Assembly: GCF_002264395.1 (NCBI RefSeq) | Contig: NZ_NFVA01000043.1 | Coordinates: 1-57,571 of the forward strand | Direction of reading: 5' to 3' | DNA: 57,571 nucleotides | Source of the DNA: Paenibacillus sp. VTT E-133291 | Lineage (GTDB): Bacteria; Bacillota; Bacilli; Paenibacillales; Paenibacillaceae | Part shown: piece after piece, positions 1-8,519 of the stretch | Layout: each line of letters starts with the position of its first letter | Position numbering within the stretch: the stretch's first letter is position 1 | Position numbers and translations under genes: made by a program | Notes under the pieces: generated by a model | What the model saw: the letters and a program-made list of their open reading frames with translations, nothing else | What the model was told of the DNA's origin: nothing | Databases searched by the model: none

Positions 1-6
1 TCGCAT

Positions 7-46
7 AAACGCTACCGTCCTTATAAGGACGCCGAAAGCGTTTTTA
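7..46 (+). terminator. Rho-independent terminator of the gene upstream of pnp
   Basis: AAACGCT at 7-13 pairs with AGCGTTT near 38-44, with an inner GTCC/GGAC stem, and the hairpin runs into a T tract. It sits before pnp, where rpsO is normally found, so it probably ends rpsO outside the window. Confidence 0.8.
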
Positions 47-90
47 CTTAGGGACAAGCCTTTCCGATTCATTAGATCTATTTGTGAACC

Positions 91-99
91 TGCTATATT
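91..99 (+). promoter_or_regulatory. candidate extended -10 promoter of pnp
   Basis: TGCTATATT matches the extended -10 pattern TGnTATAAT with one mismatch. It lies about 36 bases before the pnp start and after the upstream terminator. No good -35 box is visible, so this is tentative. Confidence 0.35.
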
Positions 100-134
100 T
101 GATTGCGGGTCTACTACTATTCAAGGAGGTATTT

Positions 135-2237
135 ATGGAAAAACGTGTAGAAATGCAGCTAGGCGGAAGACGCCTTGTGCTGGAAACGGGCCGTCTAGCT
201 AAACAAGCAAACGCAGCCGTTATGGTGCGTTATGGGGATACTTCGGTATTATGTACCGTTACGGCTTCGAAAGAGCCAAAGGATCTGGATTTTTTCCCCC
301 TTACAGTTAACTATGAGGAAAGATTATATGCAGTAGGTAAAATTCCTGGCGGATTTATTAAACGGGAAGGCAGACCAAGTGAGAAAGCGATTCTGTCAAG
401 CCGTTTGACAGACCGTCCAATCAGACCCCTGTTCCCTGAAGGATTCCGTAACGATGTTCAGGTATTGAACATGGTAATGAGTGTGGATCAGGACTGCGCA
501 CCAGATATTGCTGCTATGATCGGTACTTCAGCTGCACTTAGTATTTCCGATGTGCCTTTTGATGGACCAATCGGCGGCGTTGCTGTAGGTCGGGTTAATG
601 GAGAATTTGTGATCAATCCGGATATGGCTCAGCAAGCAATCAGTGATATTTATGTAGTGGTTGCTGGAACGAAGGAAGCAATCATGATGGTTGAAGCGGA
701 AGCGAACGAAGTGACGGAAGATGTGATGCTCGAAGCGATTATGTTCGGTCATGATGAAATCCGTAAGATCGTTGCAACCATCGAAGAACTGGTCAAAGTG
801 GCTGGTAAAGAAAAAATGGCTGTGAAGCTGCATACAGTGAATGCTGACGTGAATACTGAGGTCCGCGCATTTGCTGAGGCTCGTCTGGTGGAAGCCGTTA
901 AAATTGCTGAAAAACATGCTCGTCAGGAAGCGATTGATGTCGTTAATGATGAAGCGGTTGCGTATTTCGTAGAGAAGTACATAGAAGCACCGGAGCTTCT
1001 GAAAGATGTTAAAGAAGTCCTCCATGATATCGTGAAGGATGAAGTAAGACGTCTAATCACGCATGATAAGGTTCGTCCAGATGGACGTAAACTTGATGAA
1101 ATCCGTCCGATTGAATGTGATACAAGCCTGTTGCCGCGTACACATGGTTCCGGTCTGTTCACACGTGGACAAACACAAATCCTTAGCGTTTGTACCCTTG
1201 GAGCACTAGGTGATGTGCAAATTCTCGACGGAATCGATCCTACTGAAACGAAACGTTTCATGCACCATTACAATTTCCCGCCGTTCAGCGTAGGGGAAGC
1301 TCGTCCGCTTAGAGCACCAGGACGACGTGAAATCGGTCACGGAGCACTTGGAGAACGTGCATTATCCAAGGTAATTCCTAGTGAAACTGAATTCCCGTAC
1401 ACGATTCGTCTAGTATCAGAAGCGATTGAATCTAACGGTTCTACATCCCAGGCAAGCATCTGTGCCAGTATTCTGGCTATGATGGACGCTGGTGTGCCAA
1501 TCAAAGCTCCAGTAGCCGGAGTAGCAATGGGGCTGATTAAAGACGGAGAGCATGTCTCCATCCTGACGGATATTCAAGGTATGGAAGATCATCTCGGAGA
1601 TATGGACTTCAAGGTAGCTGGTACAGCAGAAGGTGTTACAGCTATTCAAATGGACATTAAGATTGCCGGTATCGACCGCAACATTCTTCAGGAAGCACTT
1701 CAACAGGCTAAAGAAGGCCGTCTGTTCATCTTGGACAAAATGAATGAAGCGATCTCTGCGCCAAGACCTAATCTGTCCAAATATGCTCCTAAAATCATTA
1801 TTATCAACATCAATCCGGACAAAATCCGTGATGTTATCGGTGCTGGTGGTAAGATTATCAATAAAATTATTGAAGAAACCGGCGTGAAAATCGACATCGA
1901 ACAAGATGGCCGTGTCTTTATCGGTTCTTCAGATGAAGAAATGATCCAAAAGGCTCGTTCGATTATCGAAGGTCTTGTGCGTGAAGTACAAGTCGGAGAA
2001 ATCTATGTGGGTACAGTTAGACGTATTGAGAAATTTGGTGCATTTGTTGAACTGATTCCGGGCAAAGACGGATTGGTACACATTTCCCAATTGTCCACTG
2101 AGCGTGTAGCTAAGGTAGAAGATGTTGTTGCTATTGGTGACACCATTACCGTTAAAGTTACCGAGATCGATCCACAAGGCCGGGTTAACCTGTCTCGTAA
2201 AGCGGTGTTGACTTCGGAAACTGGAGCTAAAGCGTAA
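135..2237 (+). CDS. pnp: polyribonucleotide nucleotidyltransferase (PNPase)
   Basis: This is the 3'-to-5' phosphorolytic exoribonuclease of the RNA degradosome, which releases nucleoside diphosphates from mRNA. The 700-residue product has two RNase PH domains (about 1-230 and 310-540), a KH domain with the GxxG loop VIGAGGK near residue 567, and an S1 RNA-binding domain from about 621. That is the full family layout and length. An in-frame codon at 84 would add 17 residues, but AAGGAGG just before ATG 135 fixes the start. It lies in the usual place after the rpsO-type terminator and ends at its own terminator. Function is secure from the family; nothing looks damaged. Confidence 0.98.
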   Translation: MEKRVEMQLGGRRLVLETGRLAKQANAAVMVRYGDTSVLCTVTASKEPKDLDFFPLTVNYEERLYAVGKIPGGFIKREGRPSEKAILSSRLTDRPIRPLFPEGFRNDVQVLNMVMSVDQDCAPDIAAMIGTSAALSISDVPFDGPIGGVAVGRVNGEFVINPDMAQQAISDIYVVVAGTKEAIMMVEAEANEVTEDVMLEAIMFGHDEIRKIVATIEELVKVAGKEKMAVKLHTVNADVNTEVRAFAEARLVEAVKIAEKHARQEAIDVVNDEAVAYFVEKYIEAPELLKDVKEVLHDIVKDEVRRLITHDKVRPDGRKLDEIRPIECDTSLLPRTHGSGLFTRGQTQILSVCTLGALGDVQILDGIDPTETKRFMHHYNFPPFSVGEARPLRAPGRREIGHGALGERALSKVIPSETEFPYTIRLVSEAIESNGSTSQASICASILAMMDAGVPIKAPVAGVAMGLIKDGEHVSILTDIQGMEDHLGDMDFKVAGTAEGVTAIQMDIKIAGIDRNILQEALQQAKEGRLFILDKMNEAISAPRPNLSKYAPKIIIININPDKIRDVIGAGGKIINKIIEETGVKIDIEQDGRVFIGSSDEEMIQKARSIIEGLVREVQVGEIYVGTVRRIEKFGAFVELIPGKDGLVHISQLSTERVAKVEDVVAIGDTITVKVTEIDPQGRVNLSRKAVLTSETGAKA

Positions 2238-2286
2238 GTTTGATCTTAGTAATAACCTTTACAAAAGGGATCTAATTTCATTATTA

Positions 2287-2325
2287 AAAGAGACAGAAGC
2301 GATTTGCGTTCTGGCTCTTTTTTTT
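2287..2325 (+). terminator. Rho-independent terminator of pnp
   Basis: AGAGACAGAA pairs with TTCTGGCTCT (one mismatch) around an 11-base loop, followed by eight or more T. Confidence 0.85.
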
Positions 2326-2390
2326 ATATGAAAGAAGTTGGAAAACTGTAGCAAACATTCCTATCTATTAGTCTTGTATCTGTTTATGAC

Positions 2391-2417
2391 ATAATTTCCT
2401 CCCTTGTCTCATAAATT
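2391..2417 (+). promoter_or_regulatory. candidate sigma-E-type promoter of ylxY
   Basis: ATAATT at 2391-2396 and CATAAATT at 2410-2417 are 13 bases apart, resembling the mother-cell sigma-E pattern (ATATTT, then CATACAAT). This fits a spore-related polysaccharide deacetylase-like gene but is only a pattern match. Confidence 0.4.
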
Positions 2418-2485
2418 GGGACAAAGTGTCTTTGTAATCGTGTGGAACGAACCTGAAATTCGTTTCTACCGGGGAGGAAGTCGTC

Positions 2486-3469
2486 ATGAAGACGGAAAAA
2501 GTGGCATTAGTGGTTGCTTGTGTAGCAATCGTGATAGGAATTGGTAGCACACAGGGACCAGTCAAGGACATGCTTGCGCAATTGAAGCCGCAGGATGATC
2601 TTGCGGTGTGGATGGATATCCCTAAGGCGGCCAATAACGATCTTCGTCTGAGGATTGAGACCGCCGCGGCCAAACTAAATGCACCTCCAGTGGATGCAGT
2701 GGTTGACCGGGTGTGGAGAGCCATTCCGGGTTATAACGGACTTGAGATTGATGTAGAGAGTACCTATCGGAATGCTCTTTTGGCACCAAAAGAGCCCATA
2801 AAGTTAGTGTATCGGCAGATCGAACCAAAAGTATCGTTAAATGAACTGGGAGCAGAACCTATATATCGAGGAAATCCGGCGAAACCGATGGTATCACTGA
2901 TGATTAATGTGGCTTGGGGGAATCAGTATATCGTGCCCATGCTGGATATTTTGGATGAAGAGAACGTGAAAGTTACGTTTTTTCTGGATGGAAGCTGGCT
3001 GAGCAAGAATCCAGAGCTTGCTGCAGAAATGTTAAAGCGTGGTCATGAGATGGAGAATCACGCCTATACCCACCCCAATATGAGTACTTTAAGTCGAGCG
3101 CGTGCTACAGTTGAGATTGAAAAGACGCAAAAGCTGCTAAAAGAATCACTTGGAGTCACTAATAAATGGTTCGCACCTCCATCTGGTGATTTCGATCAAG
3201 AGACAGTAGAAATTGCTAGCAGCTTGGGCTTAAAGACTGTACTCTGGACTGTGGATACGGTGGATTGGCGCAATCCTTCTCCTGAATCTATAGTTGCCAA
3301 AATCACAAGTAAAGCTGAATCCGGGACACTGGTTCTTATGCATCCTACTGCCTCATCCTCCAAGGCGCTGAAGGCCATGATACGCGGGATAAAGGCAAAA
3401 GGGTTACAGCTAGGAACAGTCAGCCAAACGCTGTCAGCGGAGCGTCTAATCCCCTCTGATGTTGAGTGA
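2486..3469 (+). CDS. ylxY: YlxY-like polysaccharide deacetylase family protein
   Basis: This 327-residue protein has an N-terminal hydrophobic anchor or signal (about 6-22), a linker, and a NodB-type deacetylase domain from about 130 to 315. The His pair of the metal site is present as HAYTH near residues 192-196. The segment where active enzymes carry TFDDG instead reads INVAWG near residue 140, so both the catalytic-base and metal Asp are missing. It precedes the processing-protease-like gene mlpA, as ylxY does in Bacillus. The start is the ATG at 2486 with GGGGAGGAAG before it. It is probably a sporulation-envelope protein that binds peptidoglycan or glycan; deacetylase activity is doubtful. 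Confidence 0.85.
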   Translation: MKTEKVALVVACVAIVIGIGSTQGPVKDMLAQLKPQDDLAVWMDIPKAANNDLRLRIETAAAKLNAPPVDAVVDRVWRAIPGYNGLEIDVESTYRNALLAPKEPIKLVYRQIEPKVSLNELGAEPIYRGNPAKPMVSLMINVAWGNQYIVPMLDILDEENVKVTFFLDGSWLSKNPELAAEMLKRGHEMENHAYTHPNMSTLSRARATVEIEKTQKLLKESLGVTNKWFAPPSGDFDQETVEIASSLGLKTVLWTVDTVDWRNPSPESIVAKITSKAESGTLVLMHPTASSSKALKAMIRGIKAKGLQLGTVSQTLSAERLIPSDVE

Positions 3470-3545
3470 GTGATCTATTTCTGGTAGGATTATAGGCACG
3501 TGTATTAAATTAGATAGAACATGGCTATTGCCAGGAGGACATGAA

Positions 3546-4814
3546 GTGGAAAAAATAGTATTATCCAATGGATTACGAGTAGTGATGGAAAAAATTCCGA
3601 CCGGCCGGTCCGTATCATTTGGAATTTGGGTGAAGACAGGTTCGCGGAATGAACACCCTGGAAACAACGGGATATCCCATTTTGTAGAGCATATGCTTTT
3701 TAAAGGTACGGACCGATATAGTGCTAAGGATATTGCCGAGCAGTTCGATGCTATTGGCGGCAATGTAAATGCGTTTACCTCTAAGGAATATACTTGCTAT
3801 TATGCAAAGGTATTGGATGAGCATCTGCCTATCGCAGTAGATGTGTTAGCAGATATGTTCTTCCGTTCACGTATGGATGCTGAAGAGCTGGAGAAGGAAA
3901 AAAACGTCATCCTTGAGGAAATTTCTATGTGCGAGGATACACCAGACGACCTTGTGCATGATTTGATGTGTGCTGCTGCTTACAAGGATCATCCGCTTGC
4001 GTATTCTATCCTAGGCTTAAAGGAACGGCTGATGGAAATGAAGCCAGATGATCTTCGTGCTTACATGAAGGAGCAGTATACGATTGAGAATACGGTAATT
4101 AGTGTAGCGGGGAACATTAGTGATGGACTGATTGAGCTGCTGGAGCAGCATTTTGGTTCTTTTGCTAATCATGGCACATCTGCGCCGCTGACTCCACCGG
4201 ATTATTATGGGGATTTGTTGTTTCACCGCAAAAAAACAGAACAGAATCATATCTGTCTTTCCTTACCAGGGGTCCGCTCTGGCGACCCAATGCAATATGC
4301 TATGGTGCTTATTAATAATGCCATTGGTGGGGGGATGAGCTCACGGATGTTCCAAGAGATTCGTGAAAAACGTGGCCTAGCTTATTCTGTATATTCATAC
4401 CACAGTTCTCAGGCGGATTCTGGTTTATTCACGGTCTATGCTGGAACAGCACCGAAGCAAACTAAGGATGTAACAGAGCTAATTAAGGAAATGATGTACG
4501 AACTTGCTACTAAGGGTCTTAGTGAAGATGAACTGCGAAAAGGCAAGGAGCAGCTTAAAGGTAGCCTTATTCTTAGCCTGGAAAGCACTAGTAGCCGGAT
4601 GAATCGGATTGGGAAAAATGAACTCATGCTCGGAAAACATAACACATTAGACGATATGATCGCCAAGATTCAGTTAGTAACGATGGACAATATCAACAGT
4701 GTGCTTGATAATATGTTTGCTGAGCCGCTTTCTTTAGCGATGGTAGGTTCAACAGATAAAGCTATTGCAAATGTTAGGAGAGATGATCTTGTCTTATTAC
4801 GTACAAATCAATAA
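3546..4814 (+). CDS. mlpA: M16 family zinc peptidase MlpA/YmxG
   Basis: This 422-residue protein belongs to the mitochondrial-processing-peptidase-like M16 family. The inverted zinc motif HFVEH is near residue 45 and a downstream Glu-rich helix is present, so it should be an active metallopeptidase. Two M16 halves are recognisable, the second being the usual inactive repeat. AGGAGG at 3533-3538 places the start at GTG 3546; a TTG six codons earlier lies upstream of that site and is rejected. The gene follows ylxY closely, and its last 26 bases overlap dut, suggesting one transcript. The cellular substrate is not known from sequence. Confidence 0.93.
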   Translation: MEKIVLSNGLRVVMEKIPTGRSVSFGIWVKTGSRNEHPGNNGISHFVEHMLFKGTDRYSAKDIAEQFDAIGGNVNAFTSKEYTCYYAKVLDEHLPIAVDVLADMFFRSRMDAEELEKEKNVILEEISMCEDTPDDLVHDLMCAAAYKDHPLAYSILGLKERLMEMKPDDLRAYMKEQYTIENTVISVAGNISDGLIELLEQHFGSFANHGTSAPLTPPDYYGDLLFHRKKTEQNHICLSLPGVRSGDPMQYAMVLINNAIGGGMSSRMFQEIREKRGLAYSVYSYHSSQADSGLFTVYAGTAPKQTKDVTELIKEMMYELATKGLSEDELRKGKEQLKGSLILSLESTSSRMNRIGKNELMLGKHNTLDDMIAKIQLVTMDNINSVLDNMFAEPLSLAMVGSTDKAIANVRRDDLVLLRTNQ

Positions 4815-5235
4815 ACTAGCTGGAAACGAGGATGTTAATCTTCCTTGTAAAATGTCAGAACAGGCTTCCGGGTATGATCTTTATGCCGCGGTTGAAAGAG
4901 AAGTCGTGCTTGCTCCTGGAGAACGTGCATTAATTCCAACAGGCATATCATTAGCTATGCCAGACGGATTAGAAGCTCAGATTCGCCCACGAAGTGGACT
5001 GGCCTTGAAGCATGGGATTACGTGTTTGAACACACCTGGAACGATTGATGCAGATTATCGTGGAGAGATCAAAGTGTTGTTGATCAATCTAGGGCAAGAG
5101 CCATTTGCTATTGCTCGCAATGAGCGTATTGCCCAAATGGTGTTTCAAGCGGTTCCAGTGGTCACTTTGGTTGAAGTAGATACTTTATCCGAAACAGAAC
5201 GTGGAGCCGGAGGCTTCGGTCACACTGGCAAATAA
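4789..5235 (+). CDS. dut: deoxyuridine 5'-triphosphate nucleotidohydrolase (dUTPase)
   Basis: It hydrolyses dUTP to dUMP and pyrophosphate, keeping uracil out of DNA. All five motifs of the trimeric dUTPase family are present: SGYDLYA, RPRSGLA, the TPGTIDADYRGE segment, RIAQMVF and the C-terminal RGAGGFGHTG loop. The product is 148 residues from a TTG start at 4789. AGGAGAG at 4776-4782 sits six bases before that TTG, while the ATG at 4783 is too close to be used. The start lies inside the end of mlpA, so translation may be coupled. A strong terminator follows. Confidence 0.96.
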   Translation: MSYYVQINKLAGNEDVNLPCKMSEQASGYDLYAAVEREVVLAPGERALIPTGISLAMPDGLEAQIRPRSGLALKHGITCLNTPGTIDADYRGEIKVLLINLGQEPFAIARNERIAQMVFQAVPVVTLVEVDTLSETERGAGGFGHTGK

Positions 5236-5246
5236 TATGACTTATT

Positions 5247-5298
5247 AAAAAGCTTGCGAATTTATGCCTAATCGGCGTGATTCGCGAGCTTTTTTTTC
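5247..5298 (+). terminator. Rho-independent terminator of dut
   Basis: AAAAAGCTTGCGAAT pairs with ATTCGCGAGCTTTTT around a loop, ending in eight T. Confidence 0.85.
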
Positions 5299-5364
5299 GT
5301 TTAAATATGACGATTTATAAGTTTCACACATTTAAGCCTGCATGGTAATTCTTCTCCGCTTTTC

Positions 5365-5392
5365 ACCCATTAAGAATGCCCAGCATAAGATG
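5365..5392 (+). promoter_or_regulatory. candidate sigma-K-type promoter of dpaAB
   Basis: AC at 5365 and CATAAGATG at 5384-5392 are 17 bases apart, close to the sigma-K pattern AC-N(15-17)-CATANNNTA with one mismatch. In B. subtilis spoVF (dpaAB) is transcribed by sigma-K, which supports the call. Confidence 0.5.
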
Positions 5393-5433
5393 CTCTATAG
5401 TCGATAGTGTATGTTGAAAGGAGCGTCATCCCT

Positions 5434-6330
5434 ATGCTTACTGGCGTCAGGATCGTGTTCCTGGGCGGGGACGCGAGACAGCTTGAAGTGATTCGGAAAT
5501 GTGTGGAATTGGATGCGACGGTAAGCGCTGCCGGGTTCGATAAATGGGAAACCCCTTGCCCAGGGGTGAGCCTGGAACAGATGACGGTAGAGCTGCTTAG
5601 TAATGCAGATGTATTAGTGTTGCCTACGATTGGTTGTGATGATGAAGGAAATATCAGTGCTTTATTTTCTTCTGAACGCTTGATGCTCTTGGAAGAACAT
5701 TTTGCTGCTCTGCCACCCCATTGTTTGGTGTATAGCGGTATGGCTAAAAGCTACTTACGCGGCATGTGCGCCAAGCATTCGTTAAAGTTAATTGAATTGC
5801 TTAATCGTGATGATGTAGCCATCTACAACTCCATCCCAACAGCGGAAGGGGCATTGGTTATGGCCATACAGAACACGGATTTTACCATTCACAGTTCCAA
5901 ATCGATGGTACTGGGCTTGGGCAGAACGGGTTTTACAATGGCAAGAAGCCTGCAAGGGTTGGGTGCTAGTGTCAAAACCGGAGTTAGAAAACAGGAACAT
6001 TATGCACGTGCTGAGGAAATGGGCTGGAAGCCGTTTATGACCAGTGAACTGTTGCTTCATGTGCCGGATGTTGATCTAATATTTAATACGATTCCAAGTA
6101 TGATCATCACCGCACAAGTGCTTTCACGTATCTCACCGAATTGCTTAATTATTGACCTGGCTTCCGCTCCAGGTGGATGTGACTTTCGTTATGCGGAGAA
6201 AAGAGGAATTAAAGCGATGCTGGCACCTGGACTCCCTGGCATTGTAGCTCCTAAAAGCGCTGGGATTATTATGGCAAATGCGCTGGTTCAGTCGATATCG
6301 GACGAGGCTTTAATCAAGGGGGACGAATAA
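5434..6330 (+). CDS. dpaA: dipicolinate synthase subunit A
   Basis: Subunit of the mother-cell enzyme that oxidises a dihydrodipicolinate-derived intermediate to dipicolinic acid, which is then loaded into the spore core. The 298-residue product has an N-terminal DpaA domain and a Rossmann NAD(P)-binding fold with GLGRTG near residue 160, then a D-isomer dehydrogenase-like segment with PGLPG near the C terminus. The start is ATG 5434 behind AAAGGAG; a GTG nine codons upstream covers that site and is rejected. dpaB begins one base past the stop, so the two are co-translated. A sigma-K-type promoter is visible upstream. Confidence 0.95.
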   Translation: MLTGVRIVFLGGDARQLEVIRKCVELDATVSAAGFDKWETPCPGVSLEQMTVELLSNADVLVLPTIGCDDEGNISALFSSERLMLLEEHFAALPPHCLVYSGMAKSYLRGMCAKHSLKLIELLNRDDVAIYNSIPTAEGALVMAIQNTDFTIHSSKSMVLGLGRTGFTMARSLQGLGASVKTGVRKQEHYARAEEMGWKPFMTSELLLHVPDVDLIFNTIPSMIITAQVLSRISPNCLIIDLASAPGGCDFRYAEKRGIKAMLAPGLPGIVAPKSAGIIMANALVQSISDEALIKGDE

Positions 6331-6331
6331 A

Positions 6332-6928
6332 ATGGATTGGCACGGAAAAACAGTAGGGTATGCGATTACCGGATCTCACTGCACATTTGCGGAGGTAATG
6401 CCGCAAATTCAACGCTTCGTAGATGGAGGAGCAAACGTAGTGCCCATAGTTTCAGCATCCGTACTAGGCACCGACACCCGCTTTGGAACATCGCAAAATT
6501 GGCTAAAACAGTTGAAAGATATAACAGGTAATGATATCATTTCTACAATTGTTGAAGCGGAACCGCTGGGTCCTTCCAAGCTGCTGGATGTGCTTACCAT
6601 AGCACCTTGCACTGGAAATACAACGAGTAAATTGGCAAATGCTATGACCGATAGTCCAGTGCTCATGGCTGCGAAATCGCAGATGCGCAATGGACGTCCA
6701 CTTGTTCTCGCGATATCTACCAATGATGGCTTAGGTCTTAATGCCGCAAATATTGCAAAGCTTCTCGTGGCTAAACATATTTATTTTGTGCCATTCGGAC
6801 AGGATAACCCTGAGGGCAAACCTAATTCGTTAGTAGCGCGTATGGATCTTATCCCAGAAGCTTGCTATGCCGCTTTGCAAGGTAAACAACTACAGCCGAT
6901 GATTATTGAAAAGTTTCATTCCGTCTAG
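6332..6928 (+). CDS. dpaB: dipicolinate synthase subunit B
   Basis: Second subunit of dipicolinate synthase. The 198-residue protein belongs to the flavoprotein fold family (UbiX/Dfp-like). It shows the nucleotide-binding start GYAITGSHCTF, the APCTGNTTSKLANAMTDSPV segment and the PFGQDNP motif typical of SpoVFB. AAGGGGGA lies inside the end of dpaA and drives ATG 6332. Downstream, where asd should follow, only a few codons of a broken gene remain, so dpaAB is separated from dapG-dapA by about 350 bases. Confidence 0.95.
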   Translation: MDWHGKTVGYAITGSHCTFAEVMPQIQRFVDGGANVVPIVSASVLGTDTRFGTSQNWLKQLKDITGNDIISTIVEAEPLGPSKLLDVLTIAPCTGNTTSKLANAMTDSPVLMAAKSQMRNGRPLVLAISTNDGLGLNAANIAKLLVAKHIYFVPFGQDNPEGKPNSLVARMDLIPEACYAALQGKQLQPMIIEKFHSV

Positions 6929-6983
6929 AATAAGGCGGAATCGGTGGAGCTAGTTGCGGATAATAAAAGGGGAGATGCACTAA

Positions 6984-7031
6984 ATGAGCAATGAGAAGTT
7001 AAATGCCGCCTTGGTCGGAGTTGCTTCTTAA
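6984..7031 (+). pseudogene. remnant of asd (aspartate-semialdehyde dehydrogenase) start
   Basis: A ribosome-binding site (AAAAGGGGAG) precedes ATG 6984, and the frame reads MSNEKLNAALVGVAS then stops at 7029-7031. The first twelve residues look like the N terminus of Asd, where the Rossmann loop (LVGATG type) would follow, but the rest is missing. Position supports this: in B. subtilis and relatives asd lies between dpaB and dapG. After the stop the same frame stays open to about 7160 but does not resemble Asd. Identity rests on synteny and a dozen residues, so it is an inference. Aspartate-semialdehyde would have to come from an asd copy elsewhere. Confidence 0.5.
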
Positions 7032-7119
7032 TCAATAGACGCGGTCGTTAACGCTCAAAGCCAAGATCTGCTAAACCCATTGCTGAGATCATTGCTACCA
7101 AAAAATATAAGCTTACTGC

Positions 7120-7157
7120 TACCGTCCTCATTTCGAGGGCGGTACAACCATTTTTCA
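7120..7157 (+). terminator. terminator-like hairpin after the asd remnant
   Basis: TACCGTCCTC at 7120-7129 pairs over ten bases (one G-T pair) with GAGGGCGGTA at 7135-7144, followed by a weak T tract. It would separate dpaAB transcripts from dapG-dapA. No lysine riboswitch or other recognised element is seen in 7158-7282. Confidence 0.5.
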
Positions 7158-7282
7158 AATTAAAAGAAAATTACTTAAGAAATAAGCTTACGTACTGTAA
7201 AGGAATTTCTCATTAGAAACGAAATGAATTCTATTTACGAACGATTAGTGTGTTTGCTTTGACAATAATGGAGGAATTATAC

Positions 7283-8506
7283 ATGGGTATTCTGGTACAA
7301 AAATTCGGAGGAACATCACTCTCAACACCGCAAGCTAGAGAGCACGTCATTCGTAATGTCAAACGGGAGCTCGCTAGTGGCTATAGTCTGGTCATCGTTG
7401 TTTCGGCTATGGGCAGACGCGGAGAACCTTATGCAACGGATACGCTGCTGGATTGGGCCGTACAGAATGGAGATTCACTTCCAGAGCGTGAGAAGGATCT
7501 CTTGATGTGCTGTGGTGAGATTATCTCTGCGACTACACTTTGTGGATTGCTGGAGAATGAAGGGATTGCTTCTACGGTATTAACGGGAGCTCAGGCTGGT
7601 TTCTTGACCGATAGCAACTATGGCAATGCAAGAATTCTAGATGTACGTCCTGAACGAGTTCTCCGCGAATTGCGTGAAGGTAAAGTGGTTATAGTGACAG
7701 GGTTCCAAGGACAGACTGAAGCGGGTGATTTGACGACTTTAGGACGTGGAGGAAGTGATACCTCTGCGACTGCACTGGGTGCTGCTCTTCATGCAGATAT
7801 GGTTGATATCTATACAGACGTTAATGGGATTCTTACAGCAGATCCGCGGATCGTTGAAGATGCTAAACCGTTAACTTATGTTAGTTATACAGAAATTTGT
7901 AATATGGCTCATCAAGGAGCAAAGGTCATCCATCCGCGTGCGGTTGAGATTGCTATGCAGGCACAAATTCCAGTACGTGTTCGTTCAACATTTTCTGAGA
8001 ATGAAGGAACGCTGGTTACGAATCCAGAAGGATTCAACGACATTCAGTCTGGCGGCATTGTAGATCGCTTCGTAACAGGGATTGCATATGTCAGCAACGT
8101 CACACAGATTTCTGTGGAGTGTCCAGATGGAAATGGTACGGGCGTTCAACTGCAAATTTTTAAAAGTATGGCTGACAACGGAATAAGCGTTGATTTTATT
8201 AATGTAACACCTACGGAAGCTCTTTATACTGTGTTCGATGACAAATCAGAAAAGGCCATCTCAGTTCTTCAGCAATTGGGCCTGCGTCCTAAGAGTTTAT
8301 CAGGTTGTGCAAAAGTTTCCGTTATCGGAGGCGGAATTAATGGTGTGCCTGGTATTATGGCTCGTATCGTTGAGGCACTTAGCTCACAAAATATTCAGAT
8401 TCTCCAATCCGCAGATTCGAATACAACGATTTGGGTGCTGGTGAAGAAAGAGGATATGGTGCAGTCCCTGCGTTCGCTGCACGCTATGTTTGAATTGCAC
8501 CGCTAA
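7283..8506 (+). CDS. dapG: aspartate kinase, DapG type
   Basis: It phosphorylates aspartate, the first step towards DAP, lysine and dipicolinate. The 407-residue protein has the kinase motif KFGGTS at residues 7-12, a catalytic domain to about 250 with GRGGSDTSA, and two C-terminal ACT domains for allosteric control. It lies immediately before dapA as in B. subtilis, where DapG is the DAP-sensitive isoenzyme; that sensitivity is inferred here from position. The ATG at 7283 is used because TGGAGGAAT precedes it; an upstream in-frame codon at 7250 has no such site. dapA starts 13 bases past the stop. Confidence 0.95.
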   Translation: MGILVQKFGGTSLSTPQAREHVIRNVKRELASGYSLVIVVSAMGRRGEPYATDTLLDWAVQNGDSLPEREKDLLMCCGEIISATTLCGLLENEGIASTVLTGAQAGFLTDSNYGNARILDVRPERVLRELREGKVVIVTGFQGQTEAGDLTTLGRGGSDTSATALGAALHADMVDIYTDVNGILTADPRIVEDAKPLTYVSYTEICNMAHQGAKVIHPRAVEIAMQAQIPVRVRSTFSENEGTLVTNPEGFNDIQSGGIVDRFVTGIAYVSNVTQISVECPDGNGTGVQLQIFKSMADNGISVDFINVTPTEALYTVFDDKSEKAISVLQQLGLRPKSLSGCAKVSVIGGGINGVPGIMARIVEALSSQNIQILQSADSNTTIWVLVKKEDMVQSLRSLHAMFELHR

Positions 8507-8519
8507 GGAGGAATTCAAA

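Noticed and set aside
528..1904. Several long minus-strand open frames inside pnp
   Set aside because: They lie opposite a full-length conserved gene, have no ribosome-binding sites and show no family features.
7158..7282. A lysine riboswitch in the dapG leader
   Set aside because: The conserved core sequences of that riboswitch are not present.
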